Source: a virus. From it: a stretch of DNA of 64,000 nucleotides. Positions 1-7,123 of the stretch are shown in pieces. The notes below the pieces were generated by a model. The model saw only the letters and a program-made list of their open reading frames with translations. It was not told the DNA's origin and searched no databases. The position numbers and the translations under genes were made by a program. Numbering within the stretch: the stretch's first letter is position 1; the number at the start of each line of letters is the position of its first letter. The stretch lies in the IMG/VR virus record IMGVR_UViG_3300044986_000731, positions 1 to 64,000 of that record; one strand, given 5' to 3'.

Positions 1-24
1 GAGTCTTGAGAGGAGACACATCCC

Positions 25-267
25 ATGACCGGCCCCTGCATCGTCACGACCTATCGAGGACCGACCGAGACCCGAGGCGCGAGGATCATCTCACGGTGCC
101 TCAACCTGCGATCGATGACCATCTCGTTCAACCACGAACTGTCGGCTACGGAGAATCACGCCCTCGCGGCGAGGGTGTTCGCGTCCCGGTACTGGGGCAG
201 CGAGGTGCGGCTGGCCTCGGGGGTACTGAGGATCGGCGTCGAGGCGCACATCGTCGTGCCGGCATAG
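25..267 (+). CDS. Small phage protein of unknown function with TRGARI motif
   Basis: Encodes 80 residues. The ATG is preceded by a clear ribosome site, GAGGAGA, about 9 bases upstream, which decides the frame against the longer overlapping reading frame that starts at base 6. The N-terminal third contains a T-R-G-A-R-I segment followed by a short basic stretch and, later, N-H-A-L-A-A-R. I recall similar short TRGARI proteins in many unrelated tailed phages, always without known function; that is memory, not a search. No signal peptide or membrane segment is visible. It is the last gene of a unit that continues to the left of the window, because a hairpin and a new promoter follow directly. 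Confidence 0.8.
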   Translation: MTGPCIVTTYRGPTETRGARIISRCLNLRSMTISFNHELSATENHALAARVFASRYWGSEVRLASGVLRIGVEAHIVVPA

Positions 268-268
268 G

Positions 269-292
269 CCCTGTTTCCCGGCCGAAACAGGG
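269..292 (+). terminator. Hairpin between first gene and promoter P1
   Basis: A perfect 9-bp stem, CCCTGTTTC pairing with GAAACAGGG, with a 6-base loop CCGGCC. It starts immediately after the stop codon of the preceding gene and ends three bases before the -35 box of the next promoter. There is no run of T after it, so it may be a weak or factor-assisted terminator or a protein-binding site. A smaller hairpin with the same GAAACAGG side occurs in front of promoter P2. Confidence 0.45.
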
Positions 293-295
293 TAC

Positions 296-324
296 TTGAC
301 ACGACGTCGCGGGTAGCCTAGATT
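296..324 (+). promoter_or_regulatory. Promoter P1 (TTGACA-17-TAGATT) with palindromic spacer
   Basis: Consensus -35 TTGACA, a 17-base spacer and -10 TAGATT. The spacer contains CGACGTCG, an 8-bp palindrome. The distance to the next ATG at 365 leaves a leader of about 35 bases with ribosome site AGGGAG. Promoters at 2802 and 6399 share the spacer core GACGTCGCG, which makes a common regulator likely (inference). Confidence 0.75.
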
Positions 325-364
325 TGTGTTAGTTCGAGACCATCAACCAAAGGGAGCCTGAGAC

Positions 365-850
365 ATGAGCAAGCCCACGAAGGTCGACGCCGACACTTGG
401 CAGTACGCCGGCTTCACGATCAACCGCTGCACCCATAGCCGCACGTTTCTCGCAACGCGGCCCGACGGCACGAAGACCTATGTCCGAGACCGGCTCCGCG
501 ACGTCGTGGTCGACATCGACTGCTGGCACTGGAAGCAGTGGGATGAGCGGGAGAGGGCGTCCTCAGCCGTCAATCCTGAGCCGGAGCCTGTACCCGCCCC
601 CGCCCCGACCCTCGCCGGCTTCCTGTCCGAGTGGGGCCTCGAACTCGTGTCTGATGCCAACGGCATCCAGCGGCACCGTCGCGACAATGTCGAGGTCTTC
701 ATCGACACCGTCTACGGCGGCGTCGAGATCGTCGTCTGGGAGCAGGACAGCGTCACCGAGAAGAGACGGCTCGTCCTGCCCGGCGGCAAGTGGCCCGTGC
801 ACGCTGCCGCCGAGGTTGTTCGCGCCGTGCTCCGCGAGCGGCATGCCTGA
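365..850 (+). CDS. Early protein of unknown function, 161 aa, two domains joined by a Pro-Glu linker
   Basis: First gene behind promoter P1; ribosome site AGGGAG before the ATG. Two short regions are joined by a proline-rich linker (PEPEPVPAPAP) at about residues 71-81. The N-terminal part is rich in Trp, Tyr and His and contains T-R-P-D-G-T-K; the C-terminal part is acidic and amphipathic. No catalytic motif, zinc site or membrane segment is evident. It heads a run of seven small genes up to 2791 that are probably co-transcribed. I do not recognise a family. Confidence 0.85.
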   Translation: MSKPTKVDADTWQYAGFTINRCTHSRTFLATRPDGTKTYVRDRLRDVVVDIDCWHWKQWDERERASSAVNPEPEPVPAPAPTLAGFLSEWGLELVSDANGIQRHRRDNVEVFIDTVYGGVEIVVWEQDSVTEKRRLVLPGGKWPVHAAAEVVRAVLRERHA

Positions 851-888
851 AGTCTGGATACATCACCCTCAAGAAAGAAAGGCAGAAG

Positions 889-1233
889 ATGACTGAGCAA
901 GAGTTCCTTCGGAATGCCAACGGACGCGCTCGACGGCGCCTGTTCGACGGCGGCGACTATCTCGCGTTTTGCGAGGCTCTCGACGAGGCGTCGGCGGCTG
1001 CCGCCCGTGGCGAGCCGTACTACTGGGAGACCAACGCCGGTGGCGTCGCCAACAGTTACGGCAGCGTCACCTCCTCGGCGAGGGCCGGCGTCTACACGAC
1101 GCCCGACGGCACCGTGATCACGGTCGTGGACCGCGCCACTGTCGGCGGTCGATCGGTCCCGTGCATCCGCCACGGCGGTGAGCGGGCCTACCACAAGTGG
1201 TTCAGAGAGAGCATCGCGCTCGCCAAGTCTTGA
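889..1233 (+). CDS. Small early protein of unknown function (114 aa)
   Basis: The ATG at 889 follows the purine-rich ribosome site AAGAAAGGCAG; the reading frame is open further upstream but that part lies over the preceding gene. The N-terminus is basic (N-G-R-A-R-R-R-L-F) and the remainder has a beta-rich look with a Y-T-T-P-D-G-T segment. No known motif. The junction with the previous gene carries AGTCTGGATAC right after the stop codon, a sequence that recurs at other junctions in the window. Confidence 0.8.
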   Translation: MTEQEFLRNANGRARRRLFDGGDYLAFCEALDEASAAAARGEPYYWETNAGGVANSYGSVTSSARAGVYTTPDGTVITVVDRATVGGRSVPCIRHGGERAYHKWFRESIALAKS

Positions 1234-1262
1234 AGTCTGGAAACCAGAAGGGAACCCCAACC

Positions 1263-1589
1263 ATGATCGCTGACGGCAAGTTTCACCGAGACGGCGACGG
1301 CGGATACGTCGCGTGCTTCAAGACGACGCTCGACGGCAAGCCTGCCGTCGTGACGTTCGTGACAGAGCAGGGCCTGCGGGGCAGTCGCAGGTACTGGTGG
1401 ACGACCGCCACGGTGGACGGCATCGCCGTGATCCACCGCGACGGTCACTACTGCGGCCTGCCATCAGTTGTCCGCAGTGGACCCACGAAGAGAACTGCTA
1501 CGGACGTCGCGTTTCTCGCCGAGCGAGGCTTCGAGCGGATCGCGCCGCCGGAGGGGTGGACCGGATGTTTCGCTCGACTTCAGTCCTGA
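1263..1589 (+). CDS. Small early protein of unknown function (108 aa)
   Basis: ATG preceded by AGAAGGGAACCCCAACC. The same leader (AGAAAGGAACCCCAACC) precedes the next gene, so the two intergenic stretches look duplicated. The sequence begins M-I-A-D-G-K-F-H-R-D-G-D-G-G-Y, a style seen in small beta-sheet phage proteins. Contains a W-W-T-T segment and single cysteines but no CxxC pair. Function unknown. Confidence 0.8.
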   Translation: MIADGKFHRDGDGGYVACFKTTLDGKPAVVTFVTEQGLRGSRRYWWTTATVDGIAVIHRDGHYCGLPSVVRSGPTKRTATDVAFLAERGFERIAPPEGWTGCFARLQS

Positions 1590-1608
1590 AAAGAAAGGAA
1601 CCCCAACC

Positions 1609-2010
1609 GTGAACACCTACGACCCACACGCCGCCCGCAGCCGACTGCCGACGTCTCTGACCGTCGGCTGTGACGGCAACCTGTATCGAGTGCCCGAGGG
1701 GCTTCGCGGAGACTGGCCGCTCGTCCGCTCGAACTACTGCCGCCACCACCGCGAGATCAGGACCGTCGCCGACCTCAAGGCCACGCTGCGAGCCGGCGAG
1801 TATGCGTGGCCGGGCGGCGGCGCCCTGTACTGCGTCACTGCCGACGGAGCCGTGCTCTCGTTCGCCGCCGTCCGGCAGGAATTCCGTCAGGTTGCGGAGG
1901 CCGTGCGAGACCGCGACACTCTGCGGGGTTGGTGCGTGATTGGGATCGAGAACGCGGCAGACGACGACGAGCCGACAGTGTGTGACCACACTGGCGTGGT
2001 GATCGAGTAA
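1609..2010 (+). CDS. Small early protein of unknown function (133 aa), GTG start
   Basis: GTG start chosen because it follows AAGAAAGGAACCCCAACC at the same distance as in the preceding gene; the frame is open upstream but overlaps that gene. The product is slightly acidic with cysteines at scattered positions and no paired zinc motif. It follows the preceding gene by 19 bases and is probably translated from the same message. No family recognised. Confidence 0.8.
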   Translation: MNTYDPHAARSRLPTSLTVGCDGNLYRVPEGLRGDWPLVRSNYCRHHREIRTVADLKATLRAGEYAWPGGGALYCVTADGAVLSFAAVRQEFRQVAEAVRDRDTLRGWCVIGIENAADDDEPTVCDHTGVVIE

Positions 2011-2028
2011 CGAGCAAGGAGACAACAC

Positions 2029-2226
2029 ATGATCATTCCAGTTCGGACATATCGGCTGCGTGGCGGGTATCGGCTCCTCGTGACCAAGACTCGCGACGTC
2101 TGGCAAGAGCGAGAGGGTCGTCACACGCTGCTCGCGACCGCGAGCGAGTGGTCGAGGCGGAACGGCGGCGACCTGAGACTCAGTCGCGGCAACGCATGCC
2201 GCGCTGCGAATTTCTGGGGCTTCTGA
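2029..2226 (+). CDS. Small basic protein of unknown function (65 aa)
   Basis: ATG preceded by the good ribosome site AAGGAGA. The product is strongly basic (many Arg) with the segment E-W-S-R-R-N-G-G-D-L near the middle, which could suit nucleic-acid binding, but no helix-turn-helix can be defined. It ends 12 bases before the next start, within the same early unit. Confidence 0.7.
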   Translation: MIIPVRTYRLRGGYRLLVTKTRDVWQEREGRHTLLATASEWSRRNGGDLRLSRGNACRAANFWGF

Positions 2227-2237
2227 GGAGACTACCC

Positions 2238-2498
2238 GTGGATACTGTCTTTACTCCCGAATCGCTGGAGCGGAGCGTGGCGAGAGGGGCCTTTGCGGTT
2301 GCCACGCTGGGTGATTTCCTGAAGATCGACGCCGACGAGGTGTTCGTCTTCCGATTTCCGGCCAGAGACTTGTGGAACCGCGAGAACGGTGACGGTGAGT
2401 TTCTTGAGGTTCTGGACGTGGCGATCGACCGATCGAGTGTCACGACCAGCCACGGAGACATCCCGACGACGTCGGAGACGACGATCTACTATCGATGA
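2238..2498 (+). CDS. Small acidic early protein (86 aa), GTG start
   Basis: GTG start behind GAGGAGACTACCC; the frame is open upstream but that part overlaps the preceding gene. Acidic product with D-A-D-E-V-F-V-F-R-F near residue 30 and several serine and threonine residues at the C-terminus. No cysteine or membrane segment. Unknown function; part of the early unit behind P1. Confidence 0.7.
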   Translation: MDTVFTPESLERSVARGAFAVATLGDFLKIDADEVFVFRFPARDLWNRENGDGEFLEVLDVAIDRSSVTTSHGDIPTTSETTIYYR

Positions 2499-2521
2499 CA
2501 ACCAAAACCAAAGGAGCGGCA

Positions 2522-2791
2522 ATGAAACTCAGACTCCAGTCCTACAAGCCCGAAGCCCGCGAGGGCACGTTGCCGATGAGCGTGCACGCACCGGGCTTGC
2601 TCCGCTGGGCCAAGGCCGGCTACGGCGCGAGCAAGGCCGGCGACCGCACGGTCGTCGCGATCATCGCCGAGTCGTTCGGCCTGCGTCGCGAGGTCGTGCT
2701 CGCGATCCTGACCGGCGAAGTCGACATGGTCGTCGAGGGCGACGACGTGGTCGTGGACTGGCCCGGGGATGACCCCCTGAAACCGGCCTGA
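2522..2791 (+). CDS. Small early protein of unknown function (89 aa)
   Basis: ATG preceded by AAAGGAGCGGCA. The region D-R-T-V-V-A-I-I-A-E-S-F-G-L-R-R-E-V-V-L could form two helices separated by a turn, but it does not match an HTH well enough to call. The C-terminus is acidic. Last gene of the first early unit: its stop is followed within a few bases by a small hairpin and promoter P2. Confidence 0.75.
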   Translation: MKLRLQSYKPEAREGTLPMSVHAPGLLRWAKAGYGASKAGDRTVVAIIAESFGLRREVVLAILTGEVDMVVEGDDVVVDWPGDDPLKPA

Positions 2792-2830
2792 AACAGGCCA
2801 CTGGACACAAGCCGCGACGTCGCGTATACT
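2785..2830 (+). promoter_or_regulatory. Promoter P2 (TGGACA-17-TATACT) with 12-bp palindromic operator and upstream hairpin
   Basis: A small hairpin, GGCCTG-AAA-CAGGCC (2785-2799), is followed directly by -35 TGGACA (2802-2807), a 17-base spacer and -10 TATACT (2825-2830). The last 12 spacer bases, CGCGACGTCGCG (2813-2824), are a perfect palindrome abutting the -10 box. Thirty bases (2799-2828) are repeated exactly at 6396-6425. A repressor or activator bound to the palindrome would directly block or reshape polymerase binding (inference). Confidence 0.8.
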
Positions 2831-2868
2831 CCTGTAGTCGAGATCACCCCAAACCAAAGAAACCTGAA

Positions 2869-3717
2869 ATGAGCCTCGCCAATTTCAACCCAGTCGCGAT
2901 CGACCACTCCTACCTCGACCGCCTCGCCGTGCGAGCGACCGCCGTGCGAGAGGTCGCGTACGCCGAGCATGCTGCCGTGTCCGCTGCCGGCTACACGGTG
3001 TACACGCTCAGGCCATACAGCCGGCGGGGCGAGACCGTTTACGTGCACCCGCAGAGCGGCCTGCCTCGCTACGGCAACAGGCTCGACTGGTCGGCCGTCG
3101 AGCCGCACGTCCTCACGATCGAGCGGGCACTCGCCGAGGGGCTGTGCAGCGAGGAGCACGTCGAGCGGCTCGACGCCGCGAAGGCCGCGCTCTCGCACGC
3201 GGTCGCTGCCTGCCGTGAGGTCGAGGACGAGTACCGCCGCCGGCCGTGGTCGCGGTACTGGCTCGTCACGTCCAGCGACGGGCACGTCCACCGGTCGACG
3301 TGCTGCTCGACGTGCAACAAGGGCAGGTCGGCGACTGGCTTCGCTCTGGTGCCGTACCTCAGCGGCTCGACCTCGGCCGACGCCGTGGCCGACCTCGGCC
3401 CTGCCCTGTGCAGCGTTTGCTTCCCCGAGGCCCCCGTCGAGTCTCGCGAGCAGTCGAGAGTCTCGGCAAGAGTTGCGCTCTCGCTCGCCGAGGAGGGCGT
3501 AGAGGCGTTTCAGCGAGCAAGGGCTGCTGCTGCTTCGCGACGCGCTGCACGGTGCCCCGGCACCGGCAAGCCCGGACTCGTACCGGTGGTCGCCGACGGC
3601 ACGCCGTCGCACACAGCCGCATACATCCGCAAGCGGACCGTGCAGTGTCCGCAGTGCAACGCGAGACTCGCGGCTCGCGGCCAGTCGAAGAACGTGCCGC
3701 CCCACAAACCCACTTGA
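2869..3717 (+). CDS. Cys-rich probable zinc-binding protein (282 aa)
   Basis: First gene behind P2. The N-terminal 110 residues are helical. Around residues 130-185 comes a patterned Cys/His region: W-S-R-Y-W-L-V-T-S-S-D-G-H-V-H-R-S, C-C-S-T-C, then L-S-G-S-T-S-A-D-A-V-A-D and C-S-V-C-F-P-E-A-P-V-E. I recall this pattern in actinobacteriophage and bacterial proteins (GHxHxSxxCSTC ... CxVCxPxAPVE), which look like zinc-binding modules of unknown function. The C-terminus has a second site, C-P-G-T-G-K-P-G ... C-P-Q-C-N, resembling a zinc ribbon. No enzyme motif. A regulatory or nucleic-acid-binding role is a guess. Confidence 0.85.
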   Translation: MSLANFNPVAIDHSYLDRLAVRATAVREVAYAEHAAVSAAGYTVYTLRPYSRRGETVYVHPQSGLPRYGNRLDWSAVEPHVLTIERALAEGLCSEEHVERLDAAKAALSHAVAACREVEDEYRRRPWSRYWLVTSSDGHVHRSTCCSTCNKGRSATGFALVPYLSGSTSADAVADLGPALCSVCFPEAPVESREQSRVSARVALSLAEEGVEAFQRARAAAASRRAARCPGTGKPGLVPVVADGTPSHTAAYIRKRTVQCPQCNARLAARGQSKNVPPHKPT

Positions 3718-3743
3718 CTCGATAACGGTTGATCGCGTCTATT
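3714..3743 (+). promoter_or_regulatory. Possible promoter overlapping the preceding stop codon (TTGACT-18-TCTATT)
   Basis: TTGACT (3714-3719) overlaps the TGA stop of the preceding gene; TCTATT (3738-3743) follows after 18 bases. The part next to the -10 reads GATCGCGTCTATT, faintly like the GTCGCGTATA of P2 and P3 but without the palindrome. It would serve the small zinc protein at 3767. Confidence 0.35.
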
Positions 3744-3766
3744 GTCTGCCCACCGGAACCCACACC

Positions 3767-3994
3767 ATGAAGACCTGCTCGATATGCCAGATGCCGATCG
3801 ACGTGATCGGCGGCGACTGGACCGACGGACACAACGCCGAGCCGGTGAACTCCGGCCGGTGCTGCTCGACCTGCAACGCCGTGGTCGTGATCCCGGCGAG
3901 GCTCAACCAGATGTACGGACACCGAAACGGCGCACCCTCGCCGCAGCGCGCTGCCAACCATCGGCCGCATGGGTCGCGCCGCCGGCGGACGTGA
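3767..3994 (+). CDS. Small zinc-finger-like protein with two CxxC pairs (75 aa)
   Basis: Starts M-K-T-C-S-I-C and has a second pair C-C-S-T-C-N after about 25 residues, followed by V-V-I-P-A-R-L. The layout CxxC - hydrophilic loop containing NAEPVNxGRCC - CxxCN - VIPARL is one I recall from short proteins of many phages and plasmids, presumed to bind one zinc ion. The Arg-rich tail after residue 55 may be non-conserved. The ATG lacks a strong ribosome site (ACCCACACC); the product may be made at low level. Confidence 0.8.
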   Translation: MKTCSICQMPIDVIGGDWTDGHNAEPVNSGRCCSTCNAVVVIPARLNQMYGHRNGAPSPQRAANHRPHGSRRRRT

Positions 3995-4091
3995 CATCAC
4001 CGGCAGTCGAGGCAGGGTTATTCCTTTGCCCTGTGACTCGACCGTCAGCGGCACGTCACGCCGCACCATACACCCAGAGGAGGATCGAGAG

Positions 4092-4844
4092 ATGTGGAGC
4101 GCTTTCTTCACCGTCAGTGCCGGCAAGGCTACCTATATGCTGTCTCCGATCGCGTTGGTCGGCGAGGGCATGGAGCGACACGCCGACGGGACCGTGTCTC
4201 GGAGGCTGTCCGTCGACCGCACGTTCAAACGTCGCGGTGAGGCTGTCGGATTTCTCGCCGAGAAGTGCGAGCGACTGTCGGCAGGCTGCGTGCTCGCCGC
4301 GAGGCAGGCCTCGGCGAGTGTCTATCTCGGCGGCGATGACGGGCAGCACGTCGTGCACGCCTACGTCGACGACCGCGATCTGACCTGCCAATGCCTGATT
4401 GACCGAGTCGCCACGTTCGCTGGGCCGACCGGTGAGTTGCTCGCGCGTCGCGAGAACGGCGTGGTCGACCGCGTCGGCCTGCGAACGGTCTACGGCTCGC
4501 GTCGTGAGGCTGCTGTCGCGGGGATTCGCCGCCTCACGGAGATACAGCAGACGGCTGTTGAGGCGGTCGAGTCTCTATCGCAACCACCATTCGGTCTCGG
4601 CAAGGTCGTCGGCACGCCGGGCGCGCTGCGAGCGGCATCTCAGGACGAGATCAGAGAGATGCTCCGTCGCCACGAGACTTGCGACTGGGGTGCGGTGTGC
4701 GACGAGGACTGGGACGAGAACGACCTCGCTGTCGAGTCCGGCGAGCGGCTCCTCTCGTCCTACGAATCGGACGGCGAGACGGTGTGGGTGATCACCGAGG
4801 CGGATCGAAGCGTGACCACGGTCCTTCTTCCCGAGGAGTACTGA
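4092..4844 (+). CDS. Plasmid/phage-type protein with a C-terminal WVITEADRS-TTVLLPEEY domain (250 aa)
   Basis: The ATG at 4092 follows GAGGAGGATCGAGAG; an in-frame start at 3969 would overlap the preceding gene and lacks a site. Residues 1-180 are of unknown type. The last 65 residues (from about R-E-M-L-R-R-H-E) run D-W-G-A-V-C-D-E-D, N-D-L-A-V-E-S-G-E-R-L-L-S-S-Y, then W-V-I-T-E-A-D-R-S and T-V-L-L-P-E-E-Y. I recall this C-terminal domain as a free-standing protein of about 100 residues on bacterial plasmids and prophages, often given unreliable restriction-related names. Here it is fused to an extra N-terminal region. Function unknown. Confidence 0.85.
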   Translation: MWSAFFTVSAGKATYMLSPIALVGEGMERHADGTVSRRLSVDRTFKRRGEAVGFLAEKCERLSAGCVLAARQASASVYLGGDDGQHVVHAYVDDRDLTCQCLIDRVATFAGPTGELLARRENGVVDRVGLRTVYGSRREAAVAGIRRLTEIQQTAVEAVESLSQPPFGLGKVVGTPGALRAASQDEIREMLRRHETCDWGAVCDEDWDENDLAVESGERLLSSYESDGETVWVITEADRSVTTVLLPEEY

Positions 4845-4845
4845 G

Positions 4846-5034
4846 ATGCTGGCATGGAGGTCAACCGTGACGTCGCTGCGGCAAGTCGCCGACTCGCTCC
4901 AGCGGTCGCTCGATGAGGCAAACGCCGAGAGGCGGCGGCTCGAAGCGACCAACGCAAAACTGATGACGTTGCTCCGCGCGATGCGGGACGTCAATGCAGA
5001 CCTCGACGAGAAACTTCTAAGGAGCGAGCGATGA
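4846..5034 (+). CDS. Short coiled-coil protein (62 aa)
   Basis: Begins one base after the preceding stop codon and ends by overlapping the next start by four bases, so it is translationally coupled on both sides. Almost the whole product has a heptad-like helical pattern (L-R-Q-V-A-D-S-L-Q-R-S-L-D-E-A-N), typical of a small coiled coil. No hydrophobic membrane segment. Function unknown. Confidence 0.7.
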   Translation: MLAWRSTVTSLRQVADSLQRSLDEANAERRRLEATNAKLMTLLRAMRDVNADLDEKLLRSER

Positions 5035-5474
5035 GCACCGAGAGGATCACAGTCGACGGAGAGTCTCACGTCATCGAGGCTCGCCAAGTGAACCTGATCT
5101 TCAACACCTCTCCATCGGAGGTGCACTACGAGGGTCGCGAGGTCTTCGATCCAGAGGCGTCTCTCGCGAGGTATCGAGCACTCACTGAGATCGATCCGCT
5201 CGTGGCGTCGCTGTGGCGAATCGTCATCTGCGACTTCGCAGGCGAGGTCACCAAGGAGTCGCTCGACCAGTGCCAGACGCCGTATCAGCAGGTGATCGGC
5301 CTGATCATGCTCACGGTCGAGGCGATCATAGCCAAGACTCGGTTCGTGTGGCGGCGACCCGAGTCGGGTCTCCATCCACGGCATCAGGTTGGACTCGCGG
5401 ACCTGATGCTCCTGTTCTCAGACCGCGAGCGGTTGATCGAGTTTGTCGCGTCACAGCACGGAGGTCAAAAATGA
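5031..5474 (+). CDS. Phage protein of unknown function (147 aa)
   Basis: ATG overlaps the preceding stop (ATGA) and is preceded by AAGGAGCG. Acidic N-terminus, a helical middle with D-P-L-V-A-S-L-W-R-I-V, and a C-terminal segment H-P-R-H-Q-V-G-L-A-D-L-M-L-L-F. No recognised motif. Coupled to the next gene by overlapping start and stop. Confidence 0.75.
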   Translation: MSTERITVDGESHVIEARQVNLIFNTSPSEVHYEGREVFDPEASLARYRALTEIDPLVASLWRIVICDFAGEVTKESLDQCQTPYQQVIGLIMLTVEAIIAKTRFVWRRPESGLHPRHQVGLADLMLLFSDRERLIEFVASQHGGQK

Positions 5475-6052
5475 GAGTCTTGATCCAGCGCGTCTACGAG
5501 TTTTGCCCGGAGACGAATCCGGAGATCGCGAAGGCAGTCGAGGTGTTTCGAGCGAACGGGTTTGAGGTGTTCGAGTCTGGTCGGCCGGAGAAGAAGCCTG
5601 AGCCTGAGCCTGAGCCTGAGCCGTCGGTGGACGAGCACGCATCTCGCCGTGCCTTGGTCACGCAGGCCGTAGCCAGCATGAGGTCTCGCGGTGGCCTTTC
5701 GAGCGCCGCTGCCTGCCGGCTCTTCGCCATCGACCAGACTCGGCTGGCGAAGTGGTCGCGGGGGCTTGGCCGTGTCGACGACACGACCCTCGCGAGGGTC
5801 AAGGCGGTCGAGGAGCGGCTCGCCGGCAAGTCGGCAGGCGAGATCGTGACGGTGGTCGAGGCCGTCTCGGCGCAGCAGGGAATCAGGGGTCGTCGGCAGA
5901 AACTGACCGAGACCGAGCGGGCCGAGGTCGCGCAGTTGCTTCGCGACGGGGTTCCTCCGAGGGAGATTGCCGCGACCTATCGCATGTCTCTGGGGTCGGT
6001 CGACAACTACCGTCGACGCGACGTTGGCAATGCCACGACGACGGAGGTATGA
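5471..6052 (+). CDS. HTH DNA-binding protein with Pro-Glu linker (193 aa)
   Basis: The ATG at 5471 overlaps the preceding stop codon. Residues 1-42 form a small N-terminal domain, followed by the linker KPEPEPEPEPS (DNA repeat of CTGAGC near 5600). The middle (about 55-110) could hold one helix-turn-helix. The C-terminal 55 residues contain a better one: L-T-E-T-E-R-A-E-V-A-Q-L-L-R-D-G then P-R-E-I-A-A-T-Y and S-L-G-S-V-D-N-Y, as in resolvase-type or antirepressor-like HTH proteins. It is therefore a candidate for the regulator that reads the palindromic promoters on either side (inference from position only). Confidence 0.8.
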   Translation: MRVLIQRVYEFCPETNPEIAKAVEVFRANGFEVFESGRPEKKPEPEPEPEPSVDEHASRRALVTQAVASMRSRGGLSSAAACRLFAIDQTRLAKWSRGLGRVDDTTLARVKAVEERLAGKSAGEIVTVVEAVSAQQGIRGRRQKLTETERAEVAQLLRDGVPPREIAATYRMSLGSVDNYRRRDVGNATTTEV

Positions 6053-6085
6053 TCGAGGTGTCCACTCGTCCCTCGGAGACAGATC

Positions 6086-6367
6086 ATGGCTCGCAAGCGC
6101 AAGCCCGCCGTCGCGGAGTCGGCGGATCATATCCCGAGCGGCGTCGAGGCAATCAGCACCCGTACAGCAGCCGAGATGCTGGGCTGCTGTACGGGGCACG
6201 TTCGGAAGTTAGTCGGTCGCGGTCGCCTCGGCGAGCGTGGCAGAGACTGGTTCCGCGTGTCGCCTCGATCGCTGCTCCTGTCTCTCAAGGCCGTGCAGCG
6301 GTACGCGAGGGATATCGAAGAGTCTCCGTACGGACGGCCTCGACTCGGGTTCTCGACCGACCGCTGA
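6086..6367 (+). CDS. Small HTH (excisionase/MerR-like) DNA-binding protein (93 aa)
   Basis: The ATG follows CGGAGACAGATC. Residues 23-70 match a winged-helix HTH of the excisionase or HTH_17 type: I-S-T-R-T-A-A-E-M-L-G-C-C-T-G-H-V-R-K-L then R-G-R-L-G and W-F-R-V-S-P-R-S-L. The N-terminus is a short basic tail. It lies just upstream of promoter P3 and could act there, or could direct recombination, but no integrase is present in this window. Confidence 0.85.
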   Translation: MARKRKPAVAESADHIPSGVEAISTRTAAEMLGCCTGHVRKLVGRGRLGERGRDWFRVSPRSLLLSLKAVQRYARDIEESPYGRPRLGFSTDR

Positions 6368-6398
6368 TTTCGCTGGTTTTGCGGCTCTTTTGTGGCAC

Positions 6399-6427
6399 TG
6401 GACACAAGCCGCGACGTCGCGTATAGT
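6399..6427 (+). promoter_or_regulatory. Promoter P3 (TGGACA-17-TATAGT), near-copy of P2
   Basis: -35 TGGACA (6399-6404), 17-base spacer containing CGCGACGTCGCG (6410-6421), -10 TATAGT (6422-6427). Bases 6396-6425 are identical to 2799-2828. It drives the cluster beginning at 6473. The upstream stretch, GGTTTTGCGGCTCTTTT, might act as a weak terminator for the previous unit. Confidence 0.8.
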
Positions 6428-6472
6428 TGAACGTCTGGGTACGAGCACTGACACGCAAGGGAGAAGCAACAA

Positions 6473-7087
6473 ATGGTCACGAGCACATACGAGCGTTCGC
6501 GAGAGGCGACCCTTCCGATCCGCCGTGGGATCACGGTGGTCTTTCCTGTTGGCTGGACCGACCCGCAGTGCGCGGCGTGGGTACTCGATCAGGGCCTGCC
6601 ACAGCCACAGCCACAGCCACAGCCACAGCCACAGCCACAGCCACAGCCGGGCGACGTCTGGTCGCAGAACGTCGCCGCGTGCCCCTCGCTGGCGAAGGTC
6701 GAGTCGTCACCTCGCGTGCCGGCATTTGTCCGCGACATCGCGGGCAAGGCGAAGCGTTACCTGCTCTCCGAGCGGCAGCGAGCAGCGGTGACCAGTGCAG
6801 TCGAGCAGGCGGAGTCGCCGAAGAAGCCGATCGAGACTGGTCGCCGGCTCGTCGAGGGCAAGGTCGTGAAACTCAAATGGGAGACGCGAAACTCTGGATA
6901 CGGGTACGGCGCGAGGACGACTCAATCGCTCAAGGCGCTCGTCCAGTGCGACGGTTATCGCCTGTACGGAACCGTGCCGTCGGCGATCGTGAACTCGATC
7001 AGCGTCGGCGACACGCTCCGGGTCGAGGCGGAGGTCGTCGAGAAGGAGCCGGGGTTCGGATTCTTCTCGCGGCCGAGGGTGAAGTGA
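6473..7087 (+). CDS. Protein with (PQ)n linker and a C-terminal OB-fold-like domain (204 aa)
   Basis: First gene behind P3; site AAGGGAG. Residues 1-42 are a small N-terminal region, then comes a pure Pro-Gln repeat. From residue 122 to the end there is a domain G-R-R-L-V-E-G-K-V-V-K-L-K, L-K-A-L-V-Q-C-D-G-Y-R-L-Y-G-T-V-P-S, V-G-D-T-L-R-V-E-A-E-V and F-G-F-F-S-R-P. I recall that GxVxSxK ... GTVP ... GDxVxFxAxV ... FGFFKRP layout from plasmid and phage proteins and read it as an OB-fold beta barrel that may bind nucleic acid. No catalytic residues. Confidence 0.8.
   Translation: MVTSTYERSREATLPIRRGITVVFPVGWTDPQCAAWVLDQGLPQPQPQPQPQPQPQPQPGDVWSQNVAACPSLAKVESSPRVPAFVRDIAGKAKRYLLSERQRAAVTSAVEQAESPKKPIETGRRLVEGKVVKLKWETRNSGYGYGARTTQSLKALVQCDGYRLYGTVPSAIVNSISVGDTLRVEAEVVEKEPGFGFFSRPRVK
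6601..6648 (+). repeat. (ACAGCC)8 hexanucleotide repeat coding for Pro-Gln
   Basis: Eight perfect copies of ACAGCC in frame within the gene at 6473, giving a Pro-Gln linker. Because the unit is six bases, copy-number change by slippage would alter linker length without a frameshift. Confidence 0.95.
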
Positions 7088-7123
7088 GCGAAAGTCTGGA
7101 CACAAGAAGAAAGGAGCGATTCG

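Noticed and set aside
2620-3705. 361-codon minus-strand open frame
   Set aside because: Opposite a well-patterned Cys-rich gene with a promoter in front of it on the + strand; composition typical of an antisense shadow.
5590-5625. Microsatellite of functional interest (CTGAGC repeats)
   Set aside because: Short Pro-Glu linker code in the HTH gene; only about four units, nothing beyond linker length variation.
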